A program made the position numbers and the translations under genes. The notes under the pieces were generated by a model. That model was given only the letters and a program-made list of their open reading frames with translations. It was not told the origin of the DNA and did not search any database. From assembly GCA_941918925.1 (NCBI GenBank), contig OW799233.1, positions 47,949,341 through 48,013,340 on the forward strand: a stretch of 64,000 nucleotides of DNA, written 5' to 3'. This document shows positions 46,351 to 57,209 of the stretch, one piece after another. This stretch comes from Phyto melanocephala (taxonomy: Eukaryota > Arthropoda > Insecta > Diptera > Rhinophoridae). Positions within the stretch are counted from its first letter, which is position 1. Every line of letters starts with the position of its first letter.

Positions 46351-48165
46351 TATTAAAAAGTGTAAATTTTTTTTTTCAAATTCCATCAATATATTATTTT
46401 TAACTATAAAAAAAAACAAAAGTACTTACCCATTTTTAATGAACTTGTTGTTGTTAACTTTTAATTTTAGATTAAACTAAAAGTTTTTTATAGAGGCCGA
46501 AAATTAAAAATTTAAATAAAACAGAGAAGATATTTTTTATAATCAAATTAATTGGTTTTATTGAAGATAATATAACTTGTAGCAAAAATGTTTTAATATG
46601 AATTCGGTCATGTGTTCGCCAAGGCAAACATATACTTGGATCTTGAGGTATAATTTTCTCATCCACTTCGCAGTTAATCGGTCTATATTACGACAATAAT
46701 GCACCGATTAGTCGCTTTCAAGTGTTTGATTTTTACTCATGTATGTGCATCAAGCGTATACACTGGTAAAAGTGCACGCACCTAAGAATTTTCTTATCCT
46801 CCGAAAAAATAATATAATGTCAAATCAAATAAAATGTTCGTTCGTTATATGTTTCTCTAAGTAAATAATTTCTGTTGTACCATCTTCATTACACTACATG
46901 ATATTTATGATTCTACCGTCCCATAAAGTTAGATTGTCTGGACGTTATGGTATTTCGACTAAAAGTGCGCTTCGTATGATGCCCAATGAGATTGTCGAAT
47001 TGAACCATGATTTTCAAAACTTAGCAATATACAAACATCTGTCAAACTATACTTACCTCAAACAATTGAAAACTAATAAAATTCATTTAGGTAGATTAGA
47101 GCAGACAATTAAAATCTTATTCTACGCAAATTTAAAAATTTTCTGATCGTTACCTCTCTCGTTCTTAAAAATCCGTTCATCTATTTGCCATTATTATCTA
47201 TAACTAAACATTTTCTATTAGATTCATGGAGCATTATCATGTTAAAATTTAAATACTTCTCTGAAGAACCTTTGCCACATGGAAATTCATTCATTATACA
47301 TTTCTTATTTTTAGATGTTGATGCTGGTTTGTCAACCGTCAACGAGACAAAAATTTCCTATTGAATTTAATACAACGCTTATACCATTTTTACAAGAGTT
47401 TCAGTAAAAAGAAGTAAGAATTCTCTTTGCGAATCTTATAGACCCTTTACTTTTATGTATTCAAAATTCCGTCGTAGCATAAGCTAGATTTCTAACTTAA
47501 TATTAATGTTATTTTATTTCCGTTACCTTCTTAATTTTTTTAATTTGTTTATGATTTATTTTTCTCTGCCAGTCAAGCCTGAATTTTAATGGAGAAACAA
47601 TTTCATTTGACAGCCATTTAATAAGGATAAGAAGAACAACAACAAAATTATTTTTTCTGTTAAAGACGTCATTTTAGATTTTGATCTTTTTTATAGATTT
47701 CTGTTTTCTTCTTAATTGAAAGACCATGTTAAGATGGTTAAAATTTGTATTTACTTGTCGTAACCGAGATTCGTAATTATTAATCATAGCGTAACCTAAA
47801 TTTTCGACTTAATATTGTACGCCATTTTGTTTCGCATGCCCTTTAAAATTTGTTTATGATTTACTTGACTCTACTAAGTGGCCGGACCTTTAATTTTTTA
47901 CTGTTTTCTAATCGGAAAACCCCTTAATTTGATAGCCACATTAATATGGCTAAGAAAAAACATTATGTGCCATTTTTTTAGATGCCATCTTAGATTTTAG
48001 TTTTTTCATTTTGTCGTGTACTCTATTAATCAAGGCCTTTTATTTGATACCAATATTGAAAGTGCTAAATTTTTGGTAATTAGATTTAAAACCATTTAAT
48101 TTTATTGCACACCATATTGTAGTGGCGGCCATTAAGAATTTTTTAATATTTATAGGTATAGTGTA
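46351..48165. other. Intergenic, AT-rich
   Basis: 47440-48100 holds two to three loosely repeated stretches (TTAATTTGTTTATGATTTA; ACTTAATATT...GCCATTTTGTTTC). No gene recognised. Confidence 0.35.
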
Positions 48166-48848
48166 CTAGAAAAGCCCGGCGCGCGTTGCTACGCCCCTTA
48201 ATGAATAAAAATGCATTTTGAATTTTAATTGAATATTAAGTGCAAAAACCTAAAAATTATAACTTTTTTTAATGGGCGTGGCACTGCCCACTTTTCTATT
48301 CACGGAACTGTATAGTCATGACAACTCAATATGTGTGCAAAGTTTCACAAAAATCGGTCCAGAGCAAATATGTACCTCAAAATTATAACTTATTTCTTAT
48401 CGGCGTGGCACTGCCCACTTTTCTAATCACGAAATTGTTTAATCATGAGAGCTCAATATGTGTGTGCAATGTTTTAGAAAAATCGGTGAAGTTCAAGTAG
48501 CTGAAAATTATAACTTTTTTCATGGGGGTGGCCCGGTCCATGGCAAGTACCTAAAAATTATAAATTTTTTATGGGCGTGGCCCGGCCAACTTTTCTAATC
48601 ACAAAATTATATAGTCATGAGAGCTCAATATGTGTGCAAAGTTTCAGGAAAATCTGTCAAGTGCAAGTAGCTAAAAATGTTAACAAATTTTTTATGGGCG
48701 TGACCTCGCCCACTTTTTGCCACCCATAAACACTCCCTGGAATGTGTACAATAACTTGTTATAGTTTGACTCCGATCGGTTTTTCAGTTTCGGTGTCTAC
48801 TTATAGACAACACACACATACACAGAGTTTCACTTTTATATATATAGA
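48166..48848 (-). mobile_element. Helitron, family 1, copy 5
   Basis: The plus strand begins A|CTAGAAAAGCCCGGCGCGCG and ends TATATATATAGA|T. It has four to five tandem units with GGGCGTGGCACTGCCCAC, more eroded than copies 3 and 4. Confidence 0.65.
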
Positions 48849-49543
48849 TTATATTTTACTAGTCATTTGATGTCCATATTGACCCTCTTGGTTGCCTTAA
48901 AGCTGACAGAAAACGATTTTTCCTAAAAAAACATTCGGCCGACTGTATTGGAATCTTTAGTTTCAAATCTTCTCAGAAAATATTTTAGATACCATATACA
49001 TATAGTAATTTGGTGTCACCAGAGTATTTCAGATAATGATATACATATAAAGAAAAAATAATTTTTGCCTATAACTTTACCTTTTAGTGACTAAATTTTT
49101 TTTCGAAAATTACAAATAGCGCAAGATGTATGAGGTATTTATGTAAATATTAACAAATGAGTTAATAAATTATTAAATGGCTACAAATATTAATTTTTGT
49201 TTAAAAAATGTGAAAATGAAATGGTAAAAATATAGGCAGTCGTGTTTATTTGCTCATATCTCAGAAAGTTATGGGGTGATTGTGTTGGTTGTTATTAGAA
49301 ATTTTTTTCCAAACATTGCGAAGAGATTGATAAATATACGATTTGCGCAGCATCTTAAAGTTGATTGTAATCAACACACGTACAGACAGATTATTTACTT
49401 TAAAAAAACATAAAATCAATTATTTCATGGCTACCAACATAAAGAGTTTATTCGGTGATGCCCCATGATTTAATTTATATTGCCTTTTTTGGGCTGCCAC
49501 TTATCACAACTTAACCTAACTAACATTAAGAAATACAAATTAA
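48849..49543. other. Intergenic with mini-me-like remnant
   Basis: 48900-49390 contains degraded leader phrases of the family B group (CATATCTCAGAAAGTTATGG; ACACGTACAGACAGA). No gene. Confidence 0.35.
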
Positions 49544-49660
49544 GGGCCATGTTCATAAAAAATATTTTAGGTTTATTGAAGGCTTATTTGACAAATTTCT
49601 CTACAACATCTGTCAAATAAGCCTTTAATAAACCTAAAATATTTTTTATGAATACGGCCC
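49544..49660. mobile_element. Hairpin MITE with TAA duplication (Tourist/Harbinger-like)
   Basis: The 117-bp element is almost one long inverted repeat: 49544-49592 pairs with 49660-49611 over about 49 bp with very few mismatches, leaving a loop of under 20 nt. TAA flanks both ends (49541-49543, 49661-49663). The ends GGGCCRTRTTCATAAAAAAT resemble the start of the Harbinger element at 61428 (CGGCCGTATGTTAAAAAA). It lies 155 bp beyond the transporter stop codon, possibly inside its 3' UTR. Confidence 0.7.
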
Positions 49661-49815
49661 TAAGTGTTTATGGATATTCAGATAATAGTGTATTTAAATA
49701 ATTTAAAATATAAAAGTATAAAAAAATCAGTTGTAACATTTCGTTAAAACATAAATACAAGTGAAATCGTTAAACTAGAAACTTCTTAAAATTTTTTTTA
49801 TTTCAGTTCTAGTAT

Positions 49816-52800
49816 CTAGTTGTCCAAAGATTTTCCTTTAGTCTCGCGTAGGCACAGCAAAAGATAAAACCAGCTCAACACACAAACTCCACCGCAAAAG
49901 TAAAAGAGATTGGCTAGACCATAATTTTTCAAAAAAAGCGGAAAGATTTTCAGGGATATAAAAACCATTAGACTCATGCTAGCCATACATATAGAATTGC
50001 CAGATTCGCGTATCTACAAAACAATATACATATATTACAAAAACAAAAAAATTTCAAGAATTAATTTTAGAAAATTGTACCTTGGCGGGTAATGTTTCTA
50101 CTATAATAGTAAATGTTAAAGCTATTACACCAAAACTGGCAAGTAAAATATTGACAGTCATAATGACTAAAGGCAACCAATTGTACTGTAATTTTAATTC
50201 CGCTGTGGTAAATTGTATGTAAAGGCCAAAGCATAAGAGGCCCACAGCCATGCCGCCCGATGACACCAACATTAACAATTTTCTACCAAAATGATCCACC
50301 AATACCATAGTAATACAAGTACCCGTTACTTGGGCAGCACCCATGATTATGGTACAAGTATTGGGGTTAATATCGGTTCCAGTCTGAGCGAATATATCCG
50401 ACATGTAACTGAAGAAAGCAAAACTACCCGAAAACTGATTCAAAAAGATCAGCATAAAAGCGGTAGCGAAAGCTTTTAGGGAATCGCAGCAAACTATAGT
50501 ACATAAAATTATTAAGAATTTATTTAAAAACAAAAGTTTATAACTAACCAAAATCTTTAAGTTTCAATGGCTGCGATGGTCCATTACTCGATAGAACATT
50601 TTGATTAAGTTTCTCAAACTCTGTATGCATCATCAGTTGCATGTGAGGAGGATCTTTAATGTTTTCATGCTGTGGTATGTTCTTATAAAATTTAAAAGCT
50701 CTTAAAGCTTTATCTAATCGTTGTTTTCTCAACAGAAATTGTGGTGTTTCCGGAAACTGAGTTGCAGCAATTAACCATAGGATGGGAATCGTAACGATAA
50801 TACACGGATTTAGGTAATAGTCCACATGTGACGATAAAACAAAACCCGTCATAATGCCAATACTCATAAATAACATGGCCATTGAAGATAAAGCTCCACG
50901 TACACTAGAAAAGTGAAGAAAAATGATATCATTAAGGGGAGAAATAAAGAGGTTAAAAGAAGGCTAGTTGCTTTCAGACGGCATGTATATAAAATATTTT
51001 ACAAATGACTTGTCAAATTTTCAACTAAAAAGTGGTTTTTATATTAAAAAAAACTTAACCAAATTGTTGAATCAATTTTCTATGCCTTATTTATACAAAT
51101 TATGTTTTACAGAAATCGCAAACAAAACAAATTATTTAAAGTCGATGAAACAAAATTGGTGTTGGACGTAAATTAATAAACCATCAGTAATAATGATAAT
51201 TTTTACAGTTACATATGGATCGCAAAGGTGACAAGTCATATGTAAAAGAAATGTTGCAATGAGGTTCTACACATTACATATGCACACGCTTATGTAAACA
51301 TAAATGACTTAAAAGATACAAGCTTTTAAAAAATCACGCATTCTTACAACCAAACCATAATCAGTGCGTCAAGCATTGTCTTTATGTCACAAATTTTCAT
51401 GACAATACAAAATGGCAAATCCGATTTTAACAGAACCTTAGGTATGAAAGTTAGTTGGAAAACAACTGTAATTGTCTTTTTTTATTTTGGTTTTTAGTTG
51501 TTAAACAGCAATGCCGAAATAATCTAGGGATTTTACCTCAATTTTTATTTTTTTTATGCAACGTCACGCGTTGACGCGCTGTTTTAGGATTGGCTGTTAG
51601 AACTACTAAAATGTGTTTTAATTTACAGCTGAGTAATGACATTATTAAACACAATTATTATTAGTCATGAACTTCTTACCTTGGATCAGCAATTTCACTT
51701 ATAAAAATCGGTACGACCACATAATTTCCACCACCTGTTATTCCACCTAAAAATCTGGCCACGTATAAATAGACATACGTTTCTGAAAAGTATATTAAGA
51801 TCCATGCGCTCTAAGTAAAAATTAAAATGAAGATCATTAATATTTTCGAAAATTGAATGGAAAAAATTTCGTACAAATTTTGGTACAATTAATGTGTTTT
51901 TGGTACAGTTTTGCTATTATCACGGTACAATATTAAACTTTTTAAATCCCAACAGTGTTAACTACCGCGTTGGACCTAAACGAACAGAGAACTGCTTACA
52001 AAGGCATAATAAAATCTAACAACATGGTTAAAGTCAAGGGATATACGAAAGTGAAAAGGTTGTATAATAAGATGAAACAGATAGTGAATGTTAGAGTTAA
52101 AAGTTGACCTTCGCCATGAAAAGTTGTATTCCAAGTATATAAGAACACCAAGTAAGTATATTTGAACTTTGCGATGTTCAAGATGAGATAAGTAATAGGT
52201 AAATTATTTTAAATTTGTATGTGGGGTATGGATGGTAGCTCCGGTCACAGCCGCTGGTTGGTTAACTTGGTAGTTCACTGCACGCAAACAGTCAAGTGGA
52301 GTCTGTATGACACTGGTGTGACTGAGAGGTTGGCATCTTTTTTAAACACTCTTCTGAGACTTCTCATGTTGACGGAACGTCCGCACTAAGCTTGTCGATA
52401 ATATGGGTACCATGGAGGAGTTCAAGGTATTTAGTTTAGCCAAGGAGAGGTGTACCGGGCCAGGGGTGAAAACCAGCATAGCCGCTACAAAGATTTTAAA
52501 ACATTGAAAGCCCATTATAAAAATATAAAGAAAATGCGATTGTCTCATAAAAAACGTCCCGAGAAAACACAAATAAAGATTCAATATCATATTTGTTTTT
52601 GTTTCAAGATCCTGCGTTATCCATCAAAATCGAAAATTGTTATACAATTTTTTTTTAGAAATCTAAAATGTTCAAAATCGAATATAAATAAACAATAATG
52701 TTTCCTTTATTTAAACATAAGTTGTTTTCGTGATTTTTTAATTACGTTTACATGGCTAGCTTTTCCCCTTCCATTTTTCTCAATTATATTATCTTTCAAG

Positions 52801-53800
52801 TGCCTTTGAATTTTATAAAAGCATTTTAAGCGTTTTTAACCCACATTTTAAAAAATTATGTTTTTTGTATTTTCAGCATTAATTATTTGATTCTATACAA
52901 ATTTGCCATGTATATAACCCATACAAATATCAATTTATATACCAAATTTTACTTCAATCAGATAATTTATATAGGCGTTATAGCTCTTTTAAGAAAAAGG
53001 ACGTATGGCAGGACCTTGTGTCTTTGGTTTGATTTAAATGAAAATTTACATGTACGTTTCTATTTGTTCGTTTATCATTACGACCATTTTTTGTAATTTT
53101 GTGGGCAATATTGATGCTAAAAATACATTTTTAAGCTTCAGAACATATGGAAGGTAGGCGTGTCCTTCGCCCGGTTTTTACACAAATTCATATTTTTCTT
53201 AACTAAGCTATTTTATGCTAGTGAACTAAGTTTTAAAAACATTTGTCAACTCCTGCTATTTTTGTCCCTTCGTTATATGGGATCGAAGCACAGTCAAATC
53301 AATTTTAGTTTCTTATTTTTCAAACAACTTAACTTGTCCCTACAAATGATTTCAAACCAGGATATTTTATTCTACAAAAATATTTTACCGCATTAATGAT
53401 TACATCGTGCACTTAAGGGTTGTTAGTTAAATTTCGCCAGTGACGCTAAATGATTTTTCCGGTTAATGGCAATAAAAACCATATAGCAGTTCTGTATATA
53501 AATATAATAATAGAGCCACATATTCAATTGTAAATATAAAAAATTTTAAAAACTTATATCGCTAATTTACCATGAAAGGCACTGTTATTAAATACATGCA
53601 CCATTTTCTTCCAATACGATTAATTAACAATCCAACAACTATATTCCCTGTGAGAGAGCCCAAACCGAATAGTGAACCAATCCATGAAACCTGTTCAACT
53701 GTCACTGTAAAATTTGTGGGTGAATCGTGAGACTGCAGCTTATTTAATGTAGGTGAGATCCAGCCAGCGGTGATGCCATGGGCAAATGTTAACATTTGAA
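49816..53800 (-). CDS. MFS sugar transporter (SLC2/Tret1-like), five exons, first exon missing
   Basis: Exons on the minus strand: 53800-53571, 51810-51680, 50904-50549, 50493-50081 and 50013-49816. All introns are GT-AG and phases join perfectly, giving about 441 residues, so only an N-terminal exon (with phase 1 end) is missing. Motifs follow the sugar-porter order: GITAGWISP in TM1, NRIGRKW in loop 2-3, ARFLGGITGG and SEIADPSVRGAL in TM4-5, FPETPQFLL in the central loop, NQFSG in TM7, VDHFGRK in loop 8-9, ETLPAK before TM11 and the final RETKGKSL. It should be a plasma-membrane facilitator with 12 helices; trehalose or hexose is the likely cargo, inferred only from the family. An AATAAA lies 14 nt past the stop (49802-49797). 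No defects are seen. Confidence 0.85.
50965..51260. repeat. Possible eroded MITE in transporter intron
   Basis: ACAAATGACTTGTCAAATTT near 51000 and the inverted AGGTGACAAGTCATATGTAA near 51225 resemble inner parts of the 28706 MITE family. Weak. Confidence 0.25.
52240..52480 (-). repeat. Non-LTR 3' tail fragment in transporter intron
   Basis: It shares GTTTGCGTGCAGTGAACTAC and GTTAACCAAC with the 3' UTR at 40005-40080 and has a GC content above its surroundings. It probably represents the tail of a related 5'-truncated retrotransposon inserted in the intron between 51811 and 53570. Confidence 0.4.
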
Positions 53801-55030
53801 CTAAGGAAAGAAAAGAGAAAATATAGAAAAATAAAACAAAACAAAATTATATAACTGATCAAGAGACTTTATAAGTAAGTAGTTTTCTCAATCTTTAAGC
53901 AAAAATACAAGAAAGTATTAAACAAGTAAGAGCACTATATTCGGCTATGCCGAATCTTTTATACCCACCACCAATTTGATGTTCTTTTATAGCAAAGAAT
54001 ATATTGTTTTGTTATTAACAGTAATCGCTATGGAATAATCTCTTTACACTAAAATATGTATCACTTTCTTTGTACAACATCGATATGTTAGTAAAATATT
54101 TTAGTAAGTCTTTCAATGAAAGTGGACGTTAAAGTAGGCGTGTCAATAAAGTTTCTGCTAATAAATAAAATAGAGATATTTCAATATAGTCCTTTATTAT
54201 TCCAAAATCTTTATTCATAGAGAAATTATATGAATTTGAGATAAAGCGTTGTATGGGAGGTGGGCGTAAAAGTGTGCGTGTAACCTTTATTTTCCGTTAG
54301 TACAAAGCCTTTGACCAAAAAGCAACGATATCAAAATTTCAGTATCATACATCTAATTTTGCCAGTTTTATTACATTTAAATTTTGAATATACCGAAAAA
54401 TACACTGCACGGTATAAATTTTCGTACGTTTTGATCTATAACTCCTTTCCTATTTCAAAGATTTTGGTAAGTTTTGAGGAAAAATATTTTTTTACTTAGG
54501 AAATATACATTCGAAATGTCATAACTCTACGTCAATGCATTTGGACACAACTCCATTTTATTCGATCACGGAAGGACACTGTTTTTTATACCCTTCACAC
54601 AGTGAAAAAGGGTTTGTCATTCCGTGTGAAATTTCTACAATTTTCATTTCCGACCCCATAAAGTATATATTTTCTGAAAGCTTATGAATAGGGGAGTCGA
54701 TTAAGCTCTGTCAGTCTGTCCCCCCGATATCGTTTGGACCCGGATGAGGTATTAAAATATCAGTAATATTGAAAATCAGAAACATCGGCTCATAAACAAC
54801 TGAGATATGAACAAAAACCCACGACCACCTCGATTTTTTTTTCACAAAAACAACATTACAACAACAACATACATACATACAAGCTTGTATATTGGTTAAA
54901 GTAAACGTGGAATCGAATCCCAGCTGAGCCAAAAAATTTTTTTTTTATTTTTTTAAATTTTTTTTTAAATTTTTTTTCTAATTTCTTTTTATCTTTTATT
55001 TAATATATTATTTATATTTCAATGTAATTT

Positions 55031-55520
55031 ATTTGGTGGTTGGGTTTAAGCTGGTTTATATGCATTTCACTGGTGCTTATACCAGATCATCAGTAAACCA
55101 AATAAATTAAACCAAAAAATTAGTTGGGAGCATATCCCGAATAATCTAGTAAATTATTTAAAAACAAAAGATTTTATTTTTCGGTTGCCCTTATCTACAT
55201 TTAGTGTTAACCAACGGTTAGCCAGATGTAAAAGGGATGAGAAAAATAAAATAAATTAATATTGAAAAATTGTTGGTTGGGTTTTTGAAAAAGTTTTTTA
55301 TAGTTTTTTGTTTTATTTTTGAATTCTCATTTTGTTAATGAGAATTTTAAAATATAACTTATAACATTTTAAACTTTTTCAAAAATTTGGGTAAAAGGTT
55401 TACTGATGATCTGGTATAAGCACCAGTGAAATGCATATAAACCAGCTTAAACCCAACAACCAAATAAATTAAATTGAAAAATTAGTTGGGAGCATATCCC
55501 GAATAATCTAGTAAATTATT
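55031..55520. repeat. Inverted plus direct repeats inside family B
   Basis: 55031-55096 (GGTTGGGTTTAAGCTGGTTT ... CCAGATCATCAGTAAAC) recurs inverted at 55398-55463. A second segment (AGTTGGGAGCATATCCCGAA ... TAGTAAATTATT) follows each arm in direct orientation (about 55120-55165 and 55483-55520). This looks like a fold-back transposon in which one side was duplicated. Confidence 0.55.
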
Positions 55521-55805
55521 ATTTATATTTTTTTTATTTTTTATTTTTTAATTTTTTTAACATTTTTTTTTCATTTTTTTTTATTTTTTTTTTGTTTTTT
55601 ATTTATTATTTATATATTAATTATTTTTTTTTAAATTTTTTTTTTTAACTTTTTTTTAAATTTTTTTTTTAATTTTTTTTTTTAATTTTTTTTTTAAACA
55701 TACATACGTTAATTTTTAATTTTACAATGGGATGTTTTATTTATTTATTTATTTGTTTATTTATTTATTATTTATTTATTTATTTATTTCTTATTTATTT
55801 ATTTT
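55521..55805. repeat. T-rich low complexity and TTTA microsatellite
   Basis: Long runs of T with interspersed A, then (TTTA)n from about 55738 to 55805. Confidence 0.8.
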
Positions 55806-56215
55806 TTATATATGTATGTTTTTTATATGAATGTACGTATTTCATATGAGATGAATGGTGATACAAACTACTGTTATTGCATGACTACAGGTGAAGGGTA
55901 TATAAGATTCGGCATGGCCGAATATAGCACTCTTACTTGTTCGACCTATTCTTGCATTACGGGCTATAACTCTCTTTCTAATATTCCGATTCAGCCCACG
56001 AAATAATTCTTGTGTATAAGAAAGATTCTGGCAAAATTTGAGCCGCCTAGCTTTTTCGCTGCGACCTCTATCGTGTTTTCAACAGAAGGACGGACATAGC
56101 TAGATCGTCATAAAATCAAACCCTGATTCAGAATATATATACTTTATGGGGTCTAAAATGTGTATTTCGATGTGTGACAAACGGAATGACAAAATGAATA
56201 TACCCCCACGTTTTT

Positions 56216-57209
56216 AGTTAAAAAAGTATTATTGATGAAGTTGTAAGCTTTTTCGGAGCTCATAATAATTGTTTGCTGTTAATAACCTAAAAAATTATCC
56301 ATTAAAATTCGAAAATTTCTTCCTTTATTGCTAATAGGATAAACAAAAGTTTCTGTTTTTATAGTTTGGTAATATTGGGTGTCGAGCTAAATTTAGCTCG
56401 AAAAAAGCTAATATGGTCACACCGTTCGTGGTCGATCACAGAATTTCGGACTCTCTCCGTTCCGTTTGTGGAAAATTTTAAGCAAAAATCTTAATCTAAA
56501 ACCGTATAAGATCCAGCTGGTATAGGAATTTAAGCCGAAAGACTGTCATATGCTTTGTTCTTTAGCAGATTATGCTCTAGAGCATATAGCGTGAGATCGA
56601 TCCACAACAGACATTTTAGTTTAAATTACATCCAGCAAAATTTATTGTTTGGTGAAGTTTTTACGCTGCTCTAAGGGTAAAACGTTACTTTTTTGCTTTT
56701 GTTTTCTAAATTCGCATACGGTAACGGTTATATAAACGTTTTTTTTTATAATTTTTATATTGCACCCCGTTATTTTATGAAAGGACAAAGTCAGCTGTTT
56801 CACGGTTGCATTATAAACAGAAAATGCGCGCGAAATTTTTACTAACTTTGATCATGAGTAAAACATGCATTTTAAACACTATGAAAAAGTTTAAGTATGG
56901 AAGAAGTTAGACAAGGTATGTAAAACAATTTGTGATATAGTTTAAAAAACAGTTGTGTGTTATTGTCTAGTAATTTAGTGTGTTGTTGGTGTGTTATTAT
57001 AGGTCGAAACTAACAAACATATGTGTGTTGTATGGAATATAACTTCTGTGTAGAGAAAGGTATTTGCAATACTTTAATCAAACATCATCAACACCTTTTG
57101 CTTCTTTTTGTTCCTTTTGGGAAACAACTTTAATTTGTAGTTTCATACGAGTTTTGCCTTTCAACACTGCTTAAAGTTTGGAGCAGCAAAAATTGACAAG
57201 CAGGTAGTG
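56216..57209. other. Unassigned, between two family A copies
   Basis: A TGGTCACACCG at 56414 is one base off the Drosophila core-promoter Motif 1. A short ATG frame with donor (GACAAG|GTATGT) lies at 56899-56915. These might belong to an unrecognised promoter or first exon but are not convincing. On the minus strand this region could also contain the missing first exon of the transporter; I could not find it. Confidence 0.2.

Larger units (their letters stand above)
54588..55941 (-). mobile_element. Repeat family B, copy 2, nested in family A
   Basis: It runs inverted relative to 38539-39166. From the right: AACAAGTAAGAGTGCTATAT, hairpin, TATATACCCTTCACC, GTAGTCATGCAATAACAG, and finally GTGTGAAGGGTATAAAA at the left end. 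The middle, 54935-55805, is expanded by T/A-rich low-complexity sequence and a fold-back structure. Confidence 0.65.
53921..56215 (+). mobile_element. Repeat family A, copy 2, interrupted by family B
   Basis: The 5' part 53921-54587 starts AACAAGTAAGAGCACTATAT and ATACCCACCACC and runs to GGAAGGACACTGTTTTTT. The 3' part resumes at about 55941 with TCGACCTATTCTTGCATTAC and ends near AATATACCCCCACG. In copy 3 the two sides are contiguous (59708-59740: GGACACTGTTTTTTCGACCT), so the middle is an insertion. GTGGGCGTAAAAGTG-type phrases and a GTCY core (GGACGGACATAGCTAGATCG) are present. Confidence 0.65.

Noticed and set aside
50291..50479. Plus-strand 62-codon frame
   Set aside because: Antisense shadow of transporter exon 50493-50081.
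56414..56424. Core promoter Motif 1-like TGGTCACACCG
   Set aside because: One mismatch to the consensus and no supported gene next to it.
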